From assembly GCA_030427505.1 (NCBI GenBank), contig JAUICH010000014.1, positions 1 to 64,000 of the forward strand: DNA of 64,000 bases, written 5' to 3'. The DNA comes from Verrucomicrobiia bacterium (lineage in GTDB: Bacteria; Verrucomicrobiota; Verrucomicrobiia; Verrucomicrobiales; DEV007). The notes beneath the pieces are model-generated. The model was not told where the DNA came from. It saw nothing but the letters and a program-made list of their open reading frames with translations, and did no database searches. Below are positions 27,366 through 36,681 of the stretch, one piece after another; within the stretch, counting starts at the first letter, position 1; each line of letters starts with the position of its first letter. The translations under genes and the position numbers were made by a program.

Positions 27366-27968
27366 CTACCAGGTGCGGATGTCATCACTCGTGCCTTCTT
27401 CTCCGTCAGGCCCGAGAGACCAGGCGGCGACGGAGGCGGAAATGCGCTTTGAGCCCCGCCCGTTCTCGCCAAATGGGTCGAGGAGCCGGTTGTCGAAATT
27501 GGTGTCGATCAGGACCCGGTAGTGGTTGGCCCAGGGATCCACCAGGTAACCTCCGCCGTCATTGTTGAAAACGACGCCGCTACGGGGTGGATCGGACTCC
27601 GTGGCGTTCCTCTCCGTGAGGAAGACCTCCCTTCGCGGGTTCTCCGGCGCCTCGTCCGAAGGAAGGAGAATGTCGATGAGATCCTCATTCGTCACGAGGA
27701 CGGTATCGGTCTTGCCTGAGCGCTGGTGAGACTTCGGGATCGGGTAGCGGCCATAATCAGTCCGGTATGCGGAAATGCCCTGAATCAGGGAATGCATGGA
27801 GGCTTTCGCCTGGTGGATTTTGGCGGCGAGGAGAACGCGTTTGGCTCCCACAAAGCCAAGACTGGCCAGGATGCTGATGACCGTGATCACGATCATCAGT
27901 TCAAGGAGCGTAAAGCCCGGTCCGGACCTGAACGTCCGGGGGCAGGTAGCACGAGTAAGGATTTTCAT
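27366..27968 (-). CDS. Type II secretion-type major pseudopilin (GspG-like)
   Basis: A 200-aa prepilin-like protein. The N-terminal methylation motif G-FTLLELMIVITVISILA is intact: a short basic leader, cleavage after Gly, Phe at +1 and Glu at +5. The hydrophobic helix leads into a GspG-type domain (QAKASMHSLIQGISAYRTDY, GRYPIP) and a C-terminal variable region (GGGYLVDPWANHYRVLIDT), which in GspG proteins carries a Ca2+ site. It is divergent from a gspF-like gene. These two are the only secretion-system genes here, so they may belong to a dispersed type II secretion or type IV pilus-like apparatus. Confidence 0.85.
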   Translation of the reverse strand: MKILTRATCPRTFRSGPGFTLLELMIVITVISILASLGFVGAKRVLLAAKIHQAKASMHSLIQGISAYRTDYGRYPIPKSHQRSGKTDTVLVTNEDLIDILLPSDEAPENPRREVFLTERNATESDPPRSGVVFNNDGGGYLVDPWANHYRVLIDTNFDNRLLDPFGENGRGSKRISASVAAWSLGPDGEEGTSDDIRTW

Positions 27969-28400
27969 GGCAAGAATGGGTTACTCACGAGCGATGCTAA
28001 GAAAAACGAGCGGGCAGGGCAAGAAAAAATGTATTTACAATGTAAATTCTCAAACTTGGCCAATCGGGTATTGTGAGATAGTTGGATATTCTTTGTAAAT
28101 ACTTTGTGTTTGCTCAGGAAGAGTTTGGGCATCTAAGATGCCTGCCATCGGCTGGAAACACTCTTCAGGACTTTGGTTAGAAATCAGAAAGGGAATCTCC
28201 AGATCGCGTCACGTTCTCCGCTGAAGGCTGGGGTTATTGTTTCACCGGCTGAGAAGCGATGTCATTTCCCTCTTGTGGGCGGCCTTGAAGCGTGAAGCGT
28301 GAAGTGAAGAAGAGAAAGGGGCGCGAAACCTGCGATTTAGATTTATGAACCTTTCTCGTCTAAGTTTTGGGAAGTGATGAAGAACCGGTGTGCGTGATCC
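27969..28400. other. AT-rich divergent promoter region with inverted repeats
   Basis: This gap between the divergent gspG-like and gspF-like genes is unusually AT-rich for the window, from about 28010 to 28130. It contains the palindrome TTTAC-AAT-GTAAA (28034-28046), and a distant pair GTATTTAC (28031-28038) / GTAAATAC (28095-28102) in opposite orientation. These are good candidate operators for a shared regulator. No gene was recognised. Confidence 0.45.
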
Positions 28401-29675
28401 ATGGCCAGCTTTTACTATGAAGCCGTCGGAAGTGACGGAACCTCCGCCTCGGGTAGCCTGGACGCCGCCAACCGCAACGAAGCGTTTCAGAAGCTTTCCC
28501 AGAAAGGGCTGCAGCCCTATGTCCTGAAAGATGCCGCCGGCGGAAAAGCGGACACGGCGGATCTTCGAGATGGCGTCGAGGCTGCCACCCCGGTTCCCGG
28601 AAAGGAGCGGGGAGCCTCTGGGAAGGGAGTGGCCGTCCTGAAGCGTTCTCAGGTTATCCAGTTCACCGAGGAACTCAGCGACCTGCTGGGGGCCGGACTA
28701 CAGCTGGAGCCCGCGCTGCGTTCCATGGAGGAGCGGGGCGAACTGTCCGGGCTGAAGGTGGTCATTCAAAAGGTCCGGGAAGAAGTGCGGGATGGCGCCA
28801 GCTTTTCCCAGGCCCTCCGGAAGGCTTCGCCCAGCTTTGGCGAGATGTATTGCAGCCTGGCTCAGGCGGGAGAGGTGAGCGGCGCTTTGGGAAAAATCCT
28901 GAAGCGGCAGGGACAATATCTGGCCACCATCGCGGAGTTGAGGAACCGGGTGACCCTGGCGCTGACCTATCCGTTCTTCCTGTTCGTGTCCGGCGTGGCG
29001 GTCCTCTTTCTCTTTGTAACCTACCTGATTCCCAAGCTGACCGTTCTCGTTTCCAGCACGCGTTCGGAGCTTCCCATTGGAGTTCGGTTTCTGATAGGCG
29101 CCAGCGACTTTTTCAAGGCGTACTGGTGGGGCCTGTTATTCGTCCTGGCGGTGGGGTGTCTGGCGGTCTGGCAATGGGCCAGGTCGGCGCGCTACCGGCC
29201 GGTGTGGGACCGGCTGAAGCTTCAGCTACCCCTGGTGGGAATGGCTTTGCGAACCCGGTTTTACGTGCAGTTTCTCGAAACCATGGCCAATCTGATACAG
29301 AACGGATTGCCTCTGATGCACTCGTTGGAGTTGGTCCGGGCCAGCACGCCGAACTTGCACCTGAAACGGGGGCTGGACTCCGTGGCGGACAGCGTCGGTG
29401 ACGGGACGGCCCTTTCCCGCGCCATGGATCATTCCGGTATCTTCCCGAAGCTGCTGACTGACTTGGTCCGGGTGGGCGAACAGACCGGAAACATGGGAGA
29501 AGCTCTGGAAAAAGCCGGGGTCCGCTATGACAAGGAATTGTCCAAGCGGTTGGACCGCGTCTATTCGCTGATTCAGCCGATTATTATTTTGGTTATGGCC
29601 GCGCTGGTGGGGGCCATGGTGTATCTGATGATCTCCGTGATCTTCGAAACCATTTCCACCCTGAGAACACGTTAG
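28401..29675 (+). CDS. Type II secretion inner-membrane protein (GspF-like)
   Basis: A 424-aa platform protein of the type II secretion/type IV pilus PilC-GspF family. An N-terminal cytoplasmic region (FYYEAVGSDGTSASGSLDAA, the usual GspF opening) is followed by two GspF domains. The first carries IQFTEELSDLLGAGLQLEPA and ends in a TM pair; the second has YVQFLETMANLIQNGLPLMH and LVRVGEQTGNMGEALEKAG, the conserved signature. Three membrane helices are visible. It probably couples the ATPase to the pseudopilus, with which the divergent gspG-like gene fits. Confidence 0.9.
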   Translation: MASFYYEAVGSDGTSASGSLDAANRNEAFQKLSQKGLQPYVLKDAAGGKADTADLRDGVEAATPVPGKERGASGKGVAVLKRSQVIQFTEELSDLLGAGLQLEPALRSMEERGELSGLKVVIQKVREEVRDGASFSQALRKASPSFGEMYCSLAQAGEVSGALGKILKRQGQYLATIAELRNRVTLALTYPFFLFVSGVAVLFLFVTYLIPKLTVLVSSTRSELPIGVRFLIGASDFFKAYWWGLLFVLAVGCLAVWQWARSARYRPVWDRLKLQLPLVGMALRTRFYVQFLETMANLIQNGLPLMHSLELVRASTPNLHLKRGLDSVADSVGDGTALSRAMDHSGIFPKLLTDLVRVGEQTGNMGEALEKAGVRYDKELSKRLDRVYSLIQPIIILVMAALVGAMVYLMISVIFETISTLRTR

Positions 29676-29852
29676 CGGAAAAGATGGAACGAAAGCCAGA
29701 CGAGTTGAATGGGGGCCGCGGAACCGGAGAAAAGGGGAGGAGAGCGCTCGTTCAAGTCGTTGCGGGGGCCGGAGAAGAAGGGGCTTATTCTGGAAAATGT
29801 ATGGAAACCTGGCGCGAACGCGCTGCGTCCCAAGCTTGTGCCCGGTCGCGTT

Positions 29853-30071
29853 CTAGGGTGTATGGACAAATTCCCGAACCGCCCGGAATAGATGAAAAAG
29901 GAAGACAGAATCAGCGCCGCAAGCGGCGAATTTCCCAAACACGCGGCCCATTTTACGCCTGGCTGCGTTCCGCCTCACTCTATTGGGGTCACCCAACGGC
30001 GTTCGGCGCGCCTTGCCAGCCGAAAAATGGCCTCGCGCCGGGCAGTCCGCCAATTTGTCCACACACCCTAG
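29853..30071 (+). mobile_element. MITE-like element, copy 1
   Basis: A 219-bp non-coding element bounded by terminal inverted repeats. The left end reads CTAGGGTGTATGGACAAATT, and the reverse complement of the right end differs at one position (T-A to T-G, GTGTGTGG). CTAG stands at both outer edges, consistent with a CTAG/YTAR-type target duplication as made by IS5-like transposases. The near-identical second copy, inverted, lies at 51325-51543. Aligned by eye, the copies show about 19 mismatches and no indels. No transposase is encoded. Several stop codons interrupt all frames. Confidence 0.85.
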
Positions 30072-30150
30072 TATTCAAACGCTGTGGCACGCCCGGCAGG
30101 CGGTTCTGTTAGGGCGTCCGTTCTTCATATGAGCAATCAAATCCATCTAC

Positions 30151-30187
30151 GGCCAAGCGGTCGGCTTTCACGGCGTGGCCTTTTTTT
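30151..30187 (+). terminator. Rho-independent terminator-like stem-loop
   Basis: GGCCAAGC pairs with GCGTGGCC (7 of 8 base pairs) across a 14-nt loop, followed by seven T. It could end read-through transcription from the gspF-like gene about 480 nt upstream. Confidence 0.55.
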
Positions 30188-30503
30188 GGGGGCTGGCGGA
30201 GGGCGATGGATGTCCGCGAACCCCAACTGGTACCGCCCCGCTTCTGGTAAAGCCCGGACGCCCGTGTCTTCTGGCGCTTCTTTGACTCACATATTCGCAG
30301 AATGTTTCGAAGAACCCTTCAACCTCCGCCGCTGGCCGGCTCGATACGAAACGGATGACAAGAAGAAAACCGGGTGTAATTTCCGCCTGATTCAGGGGGC
30401 TCACAATGACCTCCTAATTGGATAAACGCCCGCCCGTTTGAAATACACTGGCTTCGGTTCTAGCGGCGGCCCCTGCCGACTTCCTCCTGATCCCCACACT
30501 TGA

Positions 30504-31751
30504 GTGAAACTTGCGTTGTACTTTTCCCTCGTTGCCGCCTTGGGCTTTGCCGCTGGACCGGGCGCCGGTCTGGCCGCGGGTCAAAGTAACGGTTCCGTGT
30601 CCATTTCCCTGACTGGAGACGGTGGGAATGGCTCAAAATTCCACGCGGGGGAGGAAAATGTCCTGAGAAGGTGCCGGCCAGGACCGTGGGGGGACTTGGA
30701 GTACTACCAAGTTATCCTGGAGCCGCCGGAACGCTTGGTGAAGGCGGCGGCATTTGAAGACGAGGAACTGGTCTGGCGCTTCATGGGGCAGACTCCCGAG
30801 CAGGTGGGAGGGCTTCTGGAACGCGCCGGTCTCACTCTCGAAGAAATGTCGCGCCTCATGAATCCTGAGGTGGCTTTCCTGGAGGGAGAAAATTTCCTGA
30901 TCCGGCCGCCGCTGGACCTGGTACTGGAATTGTCCCGCCCCAAGCGGGAAGTGATCTACGCCGAACTGCGGCGGTGGGACGTGAACCGGTTGTACTCGCG
31001 CCCCTTTACCATGACCTGGGGCGGCTTTGGCGACATGGCCGCAGACTCGAATCTCGATCGCGCCGTGATCGAGCAGGTGGAACGGCTCTCATACAACTGG
31101 GGCCAGACCAAGGTCTTTTCCGACTTGCCCGCCATCTTCTACGAGGTGCGGGACCAGGAGACCCGCTTTAAGATCATCCGGACCCTGTTGAGAACGCGCA
31201 CCCACGTGCTGCGTCTGCGGGTGTCCCCGGACTCAGATCTGGATGCCTTGGCGGAATATTGGAGCGCGGGTACCAAGAACAAGGACGTGGTTCCCATCCT
31301 CGAATCCATCGCCCGCACGCCTGGGGTGGAGACCCTGGACGTGGTGCACCTGCTGCCGGCCACCCCGCGGAAACTGCTCTACAGCTTTGCCGTGCCGGAG
31401 ATGAGCTTGAACTGGAAGTTTCCCGACTGTTTTTGGACGGCCTTCAACTTCTTCAACTACGAGCCCTACGACCGGCACCTGGACCTGTTTTCCATCGAAG
31501 CCTATCTCGGAACCAAGTACGAACGGGCCTCCAAACCCTACCGCTACGGCGACCTGGTTTTCTTCAGCAATCCCGACACGGGCGAGGCCATCCACGCCTG
31601 CGTTTACATCGCGGACGATATTGTGTTGACCAAAAACGGACTCAGCATGCTGCGCCCCTGGGTCTTGATGAACATTGACGACGTCATCGCGGGTTACCTG
31701 AAGACGCCCCGAGTCTCCATGCACATCTTCCGCGAACGGGATGAGCCATGA
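30504..31751 (+). CDS. Secreted NlpC/P60-like protein, paralogue 1
   Basis: A 415-aa protein with an N-terminal signal-like segment (LALYFSLVAALGFAAGPGAG). A long middle region is shared with the next gene: GPWGDLEYYQVILEPPERLV, then VIYAELRRWDVN. The C-terminal ~110 residues look like a papain-fold NlpC/P60-type domain. Cys lies in FPDCFWTAFNFF, a GDLVFF strand follows, and His lies in AIHACVYIADD, in the canonical Cys-GDLVFF-His order. A third polar residue may be the Asn of TKNG. The domain assignment is inferred, not certain. It starts with TTG or GTG near 30504. It precedes its paralogue by 69 nt. Confidence 0.65.
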   Translation: MKLALYFSLVAALGFAAGPGAGLAAGQSNGSVSISLTGDGGNGSKFHAGEENVLRRCRPGPWGDLEYYQVILEPPERLVKAAAFEDEELVWRFMGQTPEQVGGLLERAGLTLEEMSRLMNPEVAFLEGENFLIRPPLDLVLELSRPKREVIYAELRRWDVNRLYSRPFTMTWGGFGDMAADSNLDRAVIEQVERLSYNWGQTKVFSDLPAIFYEVRDQETRFKIIRTLLRTRTHVLRLRVSPDSDLDALAEYWSAGTKNKDVVPILESIARTPGVETLDVVHLLPATPRKLLYSFAVPEMSLNWKFPDCFWTAFNFFNYEPYDRHLDLFSIEAYLGTKYERASKPYRYGDLVFFSNPDTGEAIHACVYIADDIVLTKNGLSMLRPWVLMNIDDVIAGYLKTPRVSMHIFRERDEP

Positions 31752-31820
31752 GGATGAAACCGGCCCACGAAAGAAGGAAAAACAGATAGTGCGGAGCCCG
31801 CGACGGAAAGGATCAAGCGA

Positions 31821-33083
31821 ATGAGGATAACGACTGCATTGAGAGAGCGATTGGGCGCGGCATTGGCCATCGCGGTGGGAATGGCCCCCCTGGGCGCGGC
31901 CAGCCTGGCGGGCGCGGAGGTGTCCATCGACGATCAGGGAATCTCGATTTCCAACAACGGGGTGATGGACCGGCCCGTGGAATTGGCCAAACAAGTCTAC
32001 ACCGCCAAGCAGGGGCCGTGGGGCGAACTGGAATACTACTACACCTTCCTGGAAGCGCCGGATTCGCTGATCTCCGTCATGAACGTGCCGTCGGAAGATT
32101 CCATCTGGCGCTTTGAAGACATGACGCCCAAGGATGCCTTCGACTTCTTCTCCAATCTGCAGGACCTGACGGAGGAGCAGAAGGCGATCCTGTTGAACGA
32201 AAACAACTGGTTCCAGACAGAAACCGAACTCCGTGTTTACCCCACCAAAGACCTGGTGATGAGCCTGACACCCCAGGCGCGGGCGGAGATCTACGCGGAA
32301 CTGAGGAAGTGGGACGTGAACACCTTCTTGAAAGATCCGATCGTCATCGAAACGGGCGACGTTCAGGGCTGGTTCGCGGATACGGGGTTGCCGGAAGATC
32401 TTATTAATTTGGTTAGTCGTCTCTGCTACTCGCGGGGCGATTCGTTGGTGTTTTCCGACATTCCCGTGGTGCTGAGCACGGTTCAGACAGAAAAAGAGGA
32501 ACGCATTTTCCTGAAAGCCCTGACCCGTACGCGGACCCTGGTGCTGCGTATCCGCGTTTCTCCGGATTCAAACTTCCAGGAAGTGGCGGACTACTGGACG
32601 GCGGGGCGACGGCACACGGACATCTTGCCAATTCTGGAGTCCGTGGCGCGGACCCAGGGGGTGGAGCGGTTGGACATCGCGCACCTGCTTCCCGGCACGG
32701 CCCGGAAGCATCTCTACACCTTCCCGCCGGTCTCAGCCGGGTTGACGGGGAGGTACCCTGACTGTTTTTGGACCTCGCTGAACTTCTTTGCCTTCTGGCC
32801 GAGCGACCGCTTTGGCGATCCGGACGCGGTGGACCGTTACGTCCGCGAAAACTATTCGCCGGTGGAAGGGGTGTTGCAATATGGCGACATGCTCCTCATC
32901 GCGGACCGGGAGTCAAAACGGGCCTTCCACTCCTGCATCTATCTGGCGGACGACATTGTTTACACCAAGAACGGCTCCAGCGTATATCGCCCTTGGATTC
33001 TGATGAAGCTCAGCGACATGATGGCCCGCTACCGGCTGGACCGTCCCATCTTTGTGCAGGCTTACCGGAAGAACGAGGAATAA
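31821..33083 (+). CDS. Secreted NlpC/P60-like protein, paralogue 2
   Basis: A 420-aa tandem paralogue of the preceding gene, with a hydrophobic N-terminal segment (LGAALAIAVGMAPLGAASLA). The shared blocks are GPWGELEYYYTFLEAPDSLI, EIYAELRKWDVN, YPDCFWTSLNFF, YGDMLLIAD and AFHSCIYLADDIVYTKNG, so the putative catalytic Cys and His are conserved in both. Between the blocks the two proteins have diverged, so the duplication is old. The gene ends 9 nt before the ADP-ribosylglycohydrolase gene, making one three-gene unit. Exported cysteine hydrolases of this fold often cleave peptidoglycan peptides or amides. The substrate is not known. Confidence 0.65.
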   Translation: MRITTALRERLGAALAIAVGMAPLGAASLAGAEVSIDDQGISISNNGVMDRPVELAKQVYTAKQGPWGELEYYYTFLEAPDSLISVMNVPSEDSIWRFEDMTPKDAFDFFSNLQDLTEEQKAILLNENNWFQTETELRVYPTKDLVMSLTPQARAEIYAELRKWDVNTFLKDPIVIETGDVQGWFADTGLPEDLINLVSRLCYSRGDSLVFSDIPVVLSTVQTEKEERIFLKALTRTRTLVLRIRVSPDSNFQEVADYWTAGRRHTDILPILESVARTQGVERLDIAHLLPGTARKHLYTFPPVSAGLTGRYPDCFWTSLNFFAFWPSDRFGDPDAVDRYVRENYSPVEGVLQYGDMLLIADRESKRAFHSCIYLADDIVYTKNGSSVYRPWILMKLSDMMARYRLDRPIFVQAYRKNEE

Positions 33084-33092
33084 CCCGCCGCC

Positions 33093-33995
33093 ATGGAAGA
33101 GGAGGACTTTCACGGGAAGCGGTTGGAACTGGCCCGGGAATCCCTGGACGGCCTTTCCGTGGGCGACGCGCTGGGCGAAGCCTGGGCCTACCAATTTTAT
33201 CGGGCGAGGGATCTGACGGATTTCAGCGTCTTCAGGGATGGTTCGGTGCGTTATACGGACGACACCGCCATGGCGCTCTCCATCGTGAAAATACTGGAGC
33301 AGTACCGGGCTATTGAAGAAGACCTGCTGGCCGTCTCTTTTGCCACCCGCTACGCGTGGGACCCCATGCGTGGCTATGGGAAAATGGCGCACAAGATTCT
33401 GCAAGAGATCGGGGCGGGGGCCGATTGGAGGGAAGTGTCTCCGGCGGCTTTTGGCATGGGGTCGTTTGGCAATGGAGCCGCCATGCGCGTGGCTCCGCTG
33501 GGGGCGTATTTCGCGGATGAGATCGAAAGGATTCCCGGCGAAGCCACCAAGTCCGCGCGGATAACGCACGCGCATCCAGAAGGCATTGCCGGTGCCGTGG
33601 CCGTGGCACTCTGTGCGGGGGTGGCGACTGCTTTTCGTGGGCGGCCGAAGGCGGAGGCGGTGGAAGAGATGTGGACTACCGTTACCGAACTGACTCCCGG
33701 GAGCACGGTCCGAGAGGACCTGTGCCGGGCTCGTGAGTTGAAAAATGCTTCTACCGGAGAGGTGGCGCGTGAGTTGGGAAACGGTTCCGATATCTCCGCT
33801 CAGGACACCGTGCCGTTCTGCGTATGGAATGCCTGCCAGTGCCTGGACGACTACGAGGAAGCCATCCTGAGCACGGTGGAGGTGGGAGGAGATTGCGACA
33901 CCAACGGCGCCATCGTGGGTGGCATGGTCGCGGCCTTCGCGGGAAGGGAAGCCATTCCCGCGGAGTGGCTCCGGGTGCGGGAGAAGCTCCGGTAG
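33093..33995 (+). CDS. ADP-ribosylglycohydrolase (DraG/ARH family)
   Basis: A 300-aa cytoplasmic hydrolase of the ADP-ribosyl-glycohydrolase family. Metal-binding motifs are at both ends: VRYTDDTAMA (residues 52-61, metal Asp-Asp-Thr) and VEVGGDCDTNGAIVGGMVAA (about 265-284). An internal segment THAHPEGIAGAVAVALCAGV matches the family's 'TH.h...a.A...' helix. The enzyme removes ADP-ribose from proteins or small molecules. It is the third gene of a tight unit with two secreted NlpC/P60-like paralogues, an unusual pairing. No ADP-ribosyltransferase is adjacent. The start ATG at 33093 has a weak upstream RBS. Confidence 0.88.
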   Translation: MEEEDFHGKRLELARESLDGLSVGDALGEAWAYQFYRARDLTDFSVFRDGSVRYTDDTAMALSIVKILEQYRAIEEDLLAVSFATRYAWDPMRGYGKMAHKILQEIGAGADWREVSPAAFGMGSFGNGAAMRVAPLGAYFADEIERIPGEATKSARITHAHPEGIAGAVAVALCAGVATAFRGRPKAEAVEEMWTTVTELTPGSTVREDLCRARELKNASTGEVARELGNGSDISAQDTVPFCVWNACQCLDDYEEAILSTVEVGGDCDTNGAIVGGMVAAFAGREAIPAEWLRVREKLR

Positions 33996-34170
33996 TCAGG
34001 CTGGACGGCGAGAGAGCGGCTGGCGCGAATGCGCGGGTCAGGAGCCATGGCTGTTCTTGAATTCGTGGCGGGTCTCCGGCAGGGTGAAATCGGGCGCGGA
34101 CGTGGTTGACCTGCGTTCCGGCCTTTCCCCCCTGCCATTATCTTTTCCTTAAGCTCCCACTATCTTTACT

Positions 34171-35802
34171 ATGTCTTTTCCTCGAATCTCGCGCCTCTCC
34201 GCGAATGGCGGGTTGGGGTCGTTCCTGACCGTTTTACTGTTCGCTCTGGTACCCGCCTTCCGCACCGTCCGGGCGGCGGAGGCAAAAGAGAAAGCCCCCC
34301 GGCCAAACGTGTTGCTCATCATGGTGGATGACATGGGGTTTTCGGACTTGGGCTGTTACGGGGGAGAGATTGACACGCCAAACCTGGACGCACTGGCGGC
34401 GGACGGTTTGCGCTTTACCCAGTTTTACAACACCGGCCGCTGCTGGCCGACGCGGGCGTCGCTGGTGACGGGGCTCTATCCACATGAGGCGGGGAACGCG
34501 ATGCGATATGGAGACAGCGCGCCACCCGCCTACCGGGGTACGAATAAGGCCGTCGCGCCCATGGTTTCCGAACTGCTGCATGACGCGGGCTACCGCACCT
34601 ACCATGTCGGCAAGTGGCACCTCGACAAGCCGAAGGAACCGGAGACCTGGCCGCTAGGGCGGGGATATGACCGGTCATACGCCATCAGGCAACAGGACAA
34701 TTTCTTCAACCCCAAGATCATGTATGACGAGCACTTCGTGGTAAAGCGGCCCGGCGACCAAGGGAACTACTACGTGACGACGGCGCTCACGGAACGGACC
34801 GTCCACTACCTGGACGAACACCAGACTTACCACAAAGGTGAGCCCTTCTTCATCTATTTGGCGCACACCGCCCCGCACTTTCCCCTGCACGCCCTGGCGG
34901 AAGACGTGGCCCGGTTCCGGGGCCGTTACAAGGAAGGCTGGGACGCCGTCCGCCAAAAACGGCGGAAACGGATGAAGGAGATGGGCATCATCGACTGCGA
35001 TCTCTCGGAGCGCGATCCTGACGCGGCAGCCTGGGATTCCCTGAGCGAGGAGGAGAAAGACATGTGGGACGGCCGCATGGCGGTGCACGCCGCGATGATC
35101 TACCGGGTGGACGTCGGCGTCGGACAGATCGTCAAAAAACTAGAGCAGATGGGCGCGCTGGAAGACACGCTGATCTTGTTCCTTTCCGACAATGGCGCCA
35201 GCGCGGAATACATCGTGCGCGGTGACGGGCACGACCCGAACGCGCCGCTGGGCAGTGGAGACACGTACCGCTGTCTGGAAGTGGGCTGGGCGAACGCGGC
35301 CAATACGCCGTTCCGCATGCACAAAATCTGGGTGCATGAGGGTGGCATTTCCACACCGCTCATCGCCCATTGGCCGAAAGGCGTAAAGGCGCGGGGCGAA
35401 CTGACGCCGCAGCCCGGACACGTGATCGACGTGGTGCCCACCTTACTGGATCTGGCTGGCGTGGAGGAACCGGAGAAGATGAGCGGCCTCAGCCTGGCGC
35501 CGATCTTCAAGGGAGAGACCCGGAAGGGACACGAACAGATTTACTGGGAACACCAGGGGAACCGCGCCATTCGCCAGGGAGATTGGAAGTTAGTGTCACA
35601 GCACGAGACCGGGGATCAGTGGGAACTCTACAACCTGGATGGCGACCGTTCGGAGATGCATGACTTGGTGGATCAGTATCCCGAGAAGGTGAAGGAATTG
35701 AACCGCCTCTGGCAGGACTGGGCTGACCAGGCCGGCGTTGTGAAGTGGGGTTCTTTCCCGGAATCGCTGCGCGGTCCGGGTGGGGAATACCGGCAGAAGT
35801 AG
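34171..35802 (+). CDS. Exported type I sulfatase
   Basis: A 543-aa formylglycine-dependent sulfatase. A signal peptide is present (SLTVLLFALVPAF-like core ending TVRAAEA). The N-terminal metal site is LLIMVDDMGF (Asp53-Asp54). The active-site Cys91 lies in the CxPxR motif (NTGRCWPTRASLVTG) and would be converted to formylglycine by a maturase not found next to it. GKWHLDKP gives the conserved Lys/His, and LFLSDNGAS the late Asp-Asn metal ligands. PVC-type bacteria use such enzymes on sulfated polysaccharides; the specific sulfate ester is unknown. It stands alone between the ADP-ribosylglycohydrolase and the ABC exporter. Confidence 0.92.
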   Translation: MSFPRISRLSANGGLGSFLTVLLFALVPAFRTVRAAEAKEKAPRPNVLLIMVDDMGFSDLGCYGGEIDTPNLDALAADGLRFTQFYNTGRCWPTRASLVTGLYPHEAGNAMRYGDSAPPAYRGTNKAVAPMVSELLHDAGYRTYHVGKWHLDKPKEPETWPLGRGYDRSYAIRQQDNFFNPKIMYDEHFVVKRPGDQGNYYVTTALTERTVHYLDEHQTYHKGEPFFIYLAHTAPHFPLHALAEDVARFRGRYKEGWDAVRQKRRKRMKEMGIIDCDLSERDPDAAAWDSLSEEEKDMWDGRMAVHAAMIYRVDVGVGQIVKKLEQMGALEDTLILFLSDNGASAEYIVRGDGHDPNAPLGSGDTYRCLEVGWANAANTPFRMHKIWVHEGGISTPLIAHWPKGVKARGELTPQPGHVIDVVPTLLDLAGVEEPEKMSGLSLAPIFKGETRKGHEQIYWEHQGNRAIRQGDWKLVSQHETGDQWELYNLDGDRSEMHDLVDQYPEKVKELNRLWQDWADQAGVVKWGSFPESLRGPGGEYRQK

Positions 35803-35968
35803 CCTGGAAAGATTTCGCCGCGAGCAGGCGGACCGGCTCCAGTGACTGGCGCGATTCCGCGCCTTTGGGGTCGCTTCGTGGCCCTGGGGGACGTAGCTTT
35901 CTGGGAAGGGTGTGGATTCTGTTTCTTGCCATTCCCTCGCGCTTCCTCTCTTCTTTTGCTCCCACATC

Positions 35969-36676
35969 ATGCCGGCGACTGTTTTTTCAGCCAAGGGAAT
36001 CACCAAGGTGTATTCCATGGGAGAGGTGAAGGTTCACGCTCTCCGGGGGGTGGACGTGGAACTGTGGGAAGGGGAGTTCACCGTGTTGCTGGGACATTCG
36101 GGCAGCGGAAAGTCCACGCTGCTGAACATCCTGGGTGGCCTGGATGTGCCGACGGAAGGGACGGTGACCTTTCGCGGGGAAGACATGACCGCTTTTGACG
36201 AGTCAGAGCTGACCCAGTACCGGCGGGAGCACGTGGGCTTTGTCTTTCAGTTTTACAACCTCATTCCCAGCCTGACAGCCCGGGAAAATGTGGAACTGGT
36301 CACGGACATCGCGGCGGATCCGCTGGACGCGAAGGAGGCATTGGGCCTCGTGGGACTGGGCGAACGTCTGGATCACTTTCCCTCCCAGATGTCCGGCGGG
36401 GAACAGCAGCGCGTGGCCATTGCCCGGGCCATTGCGAAACAGCCGGATGTGCTGCTCTGCGACGAACCCACCGGCGCCCTGGACGTGCACACCGGCGTGG
36501 CCGTGCTGAACGCCATCGAGCGGGTAAACCGCGAGCTTGGCACCACCACGGCGGTCATTACGCACAACGCCGTCATTGCCGAAATGGCGCACCGGGTCAT
36601 TCACCTGGCGGACGGAAAGATCACGGAAACGGCGGTGAATGAGAGCCGCAAGCGGGCGGACGAACTGAATTGGTAA
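35969..36676 (+). CDS. ABC exporter ATP-binding protein (LolD/MacB type)
   Basis: A 235-aa ABC ATPase from the ATG at 35969; an open extension upstream to 35912 is not needed. Walker A is GHSGSGKST (residues 42-50), the Q-loop is [11 protein letters not shown], the signature [14 protein letters not shown], Walker [13 protein letters not shown] and the H-loop VITHN. The [16 protein letters not shown] stretch is typical of the LolD/MacB/FtsE branch. It ends 5 nt before the FtsX-type permease and forms a three-gene exporter with the HlyD-like adaptor. It energises transport, probably of a lipid or small molecule, across the inner membrane. Confidence 0.92.
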   Translation: MPATVFSAKGITKVYSMGEVKVHALRGVDVELWEGEFTVLLGHSGSGKSTLLNILGGLDVPTEGTVTFRGEDMTAFDESELTQYRREHVGFVFQFYNLIPSLTARENVELVTDIAADPLDAKEALGLVGLGERLDHFPSQMSGGEQQRVAIARAIAKQPDVLLCDEPTGALDVHTGVAVLNAIERVNRELGTTTAVITHNAVIAEMAHRVIHLADGKITETAVNESRKRADELNW

Positions 36677-36681
36677 CGGCC

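Larger units (their letters stand above)
29676..30503. other. Long intergenic gap with a MITE copy and a terminator
   Basis: No credible gene lies in these 828 nt. It contains a 219-bp MITE-like element (29853-30071) and, downstream, a stem-loop followed by seven T (30151-30187), both described separately. Short open frames here contain MITE sequence and are not considered genes. The rest is unremarkable. Confidence 0.7.

Noticed and set aside
30084-30425. Frames in the gap before the NlpC/P60-like paralogues
   Set aside because: They overlap the terminator-like hairpin and show no conserved pattern or RBS.
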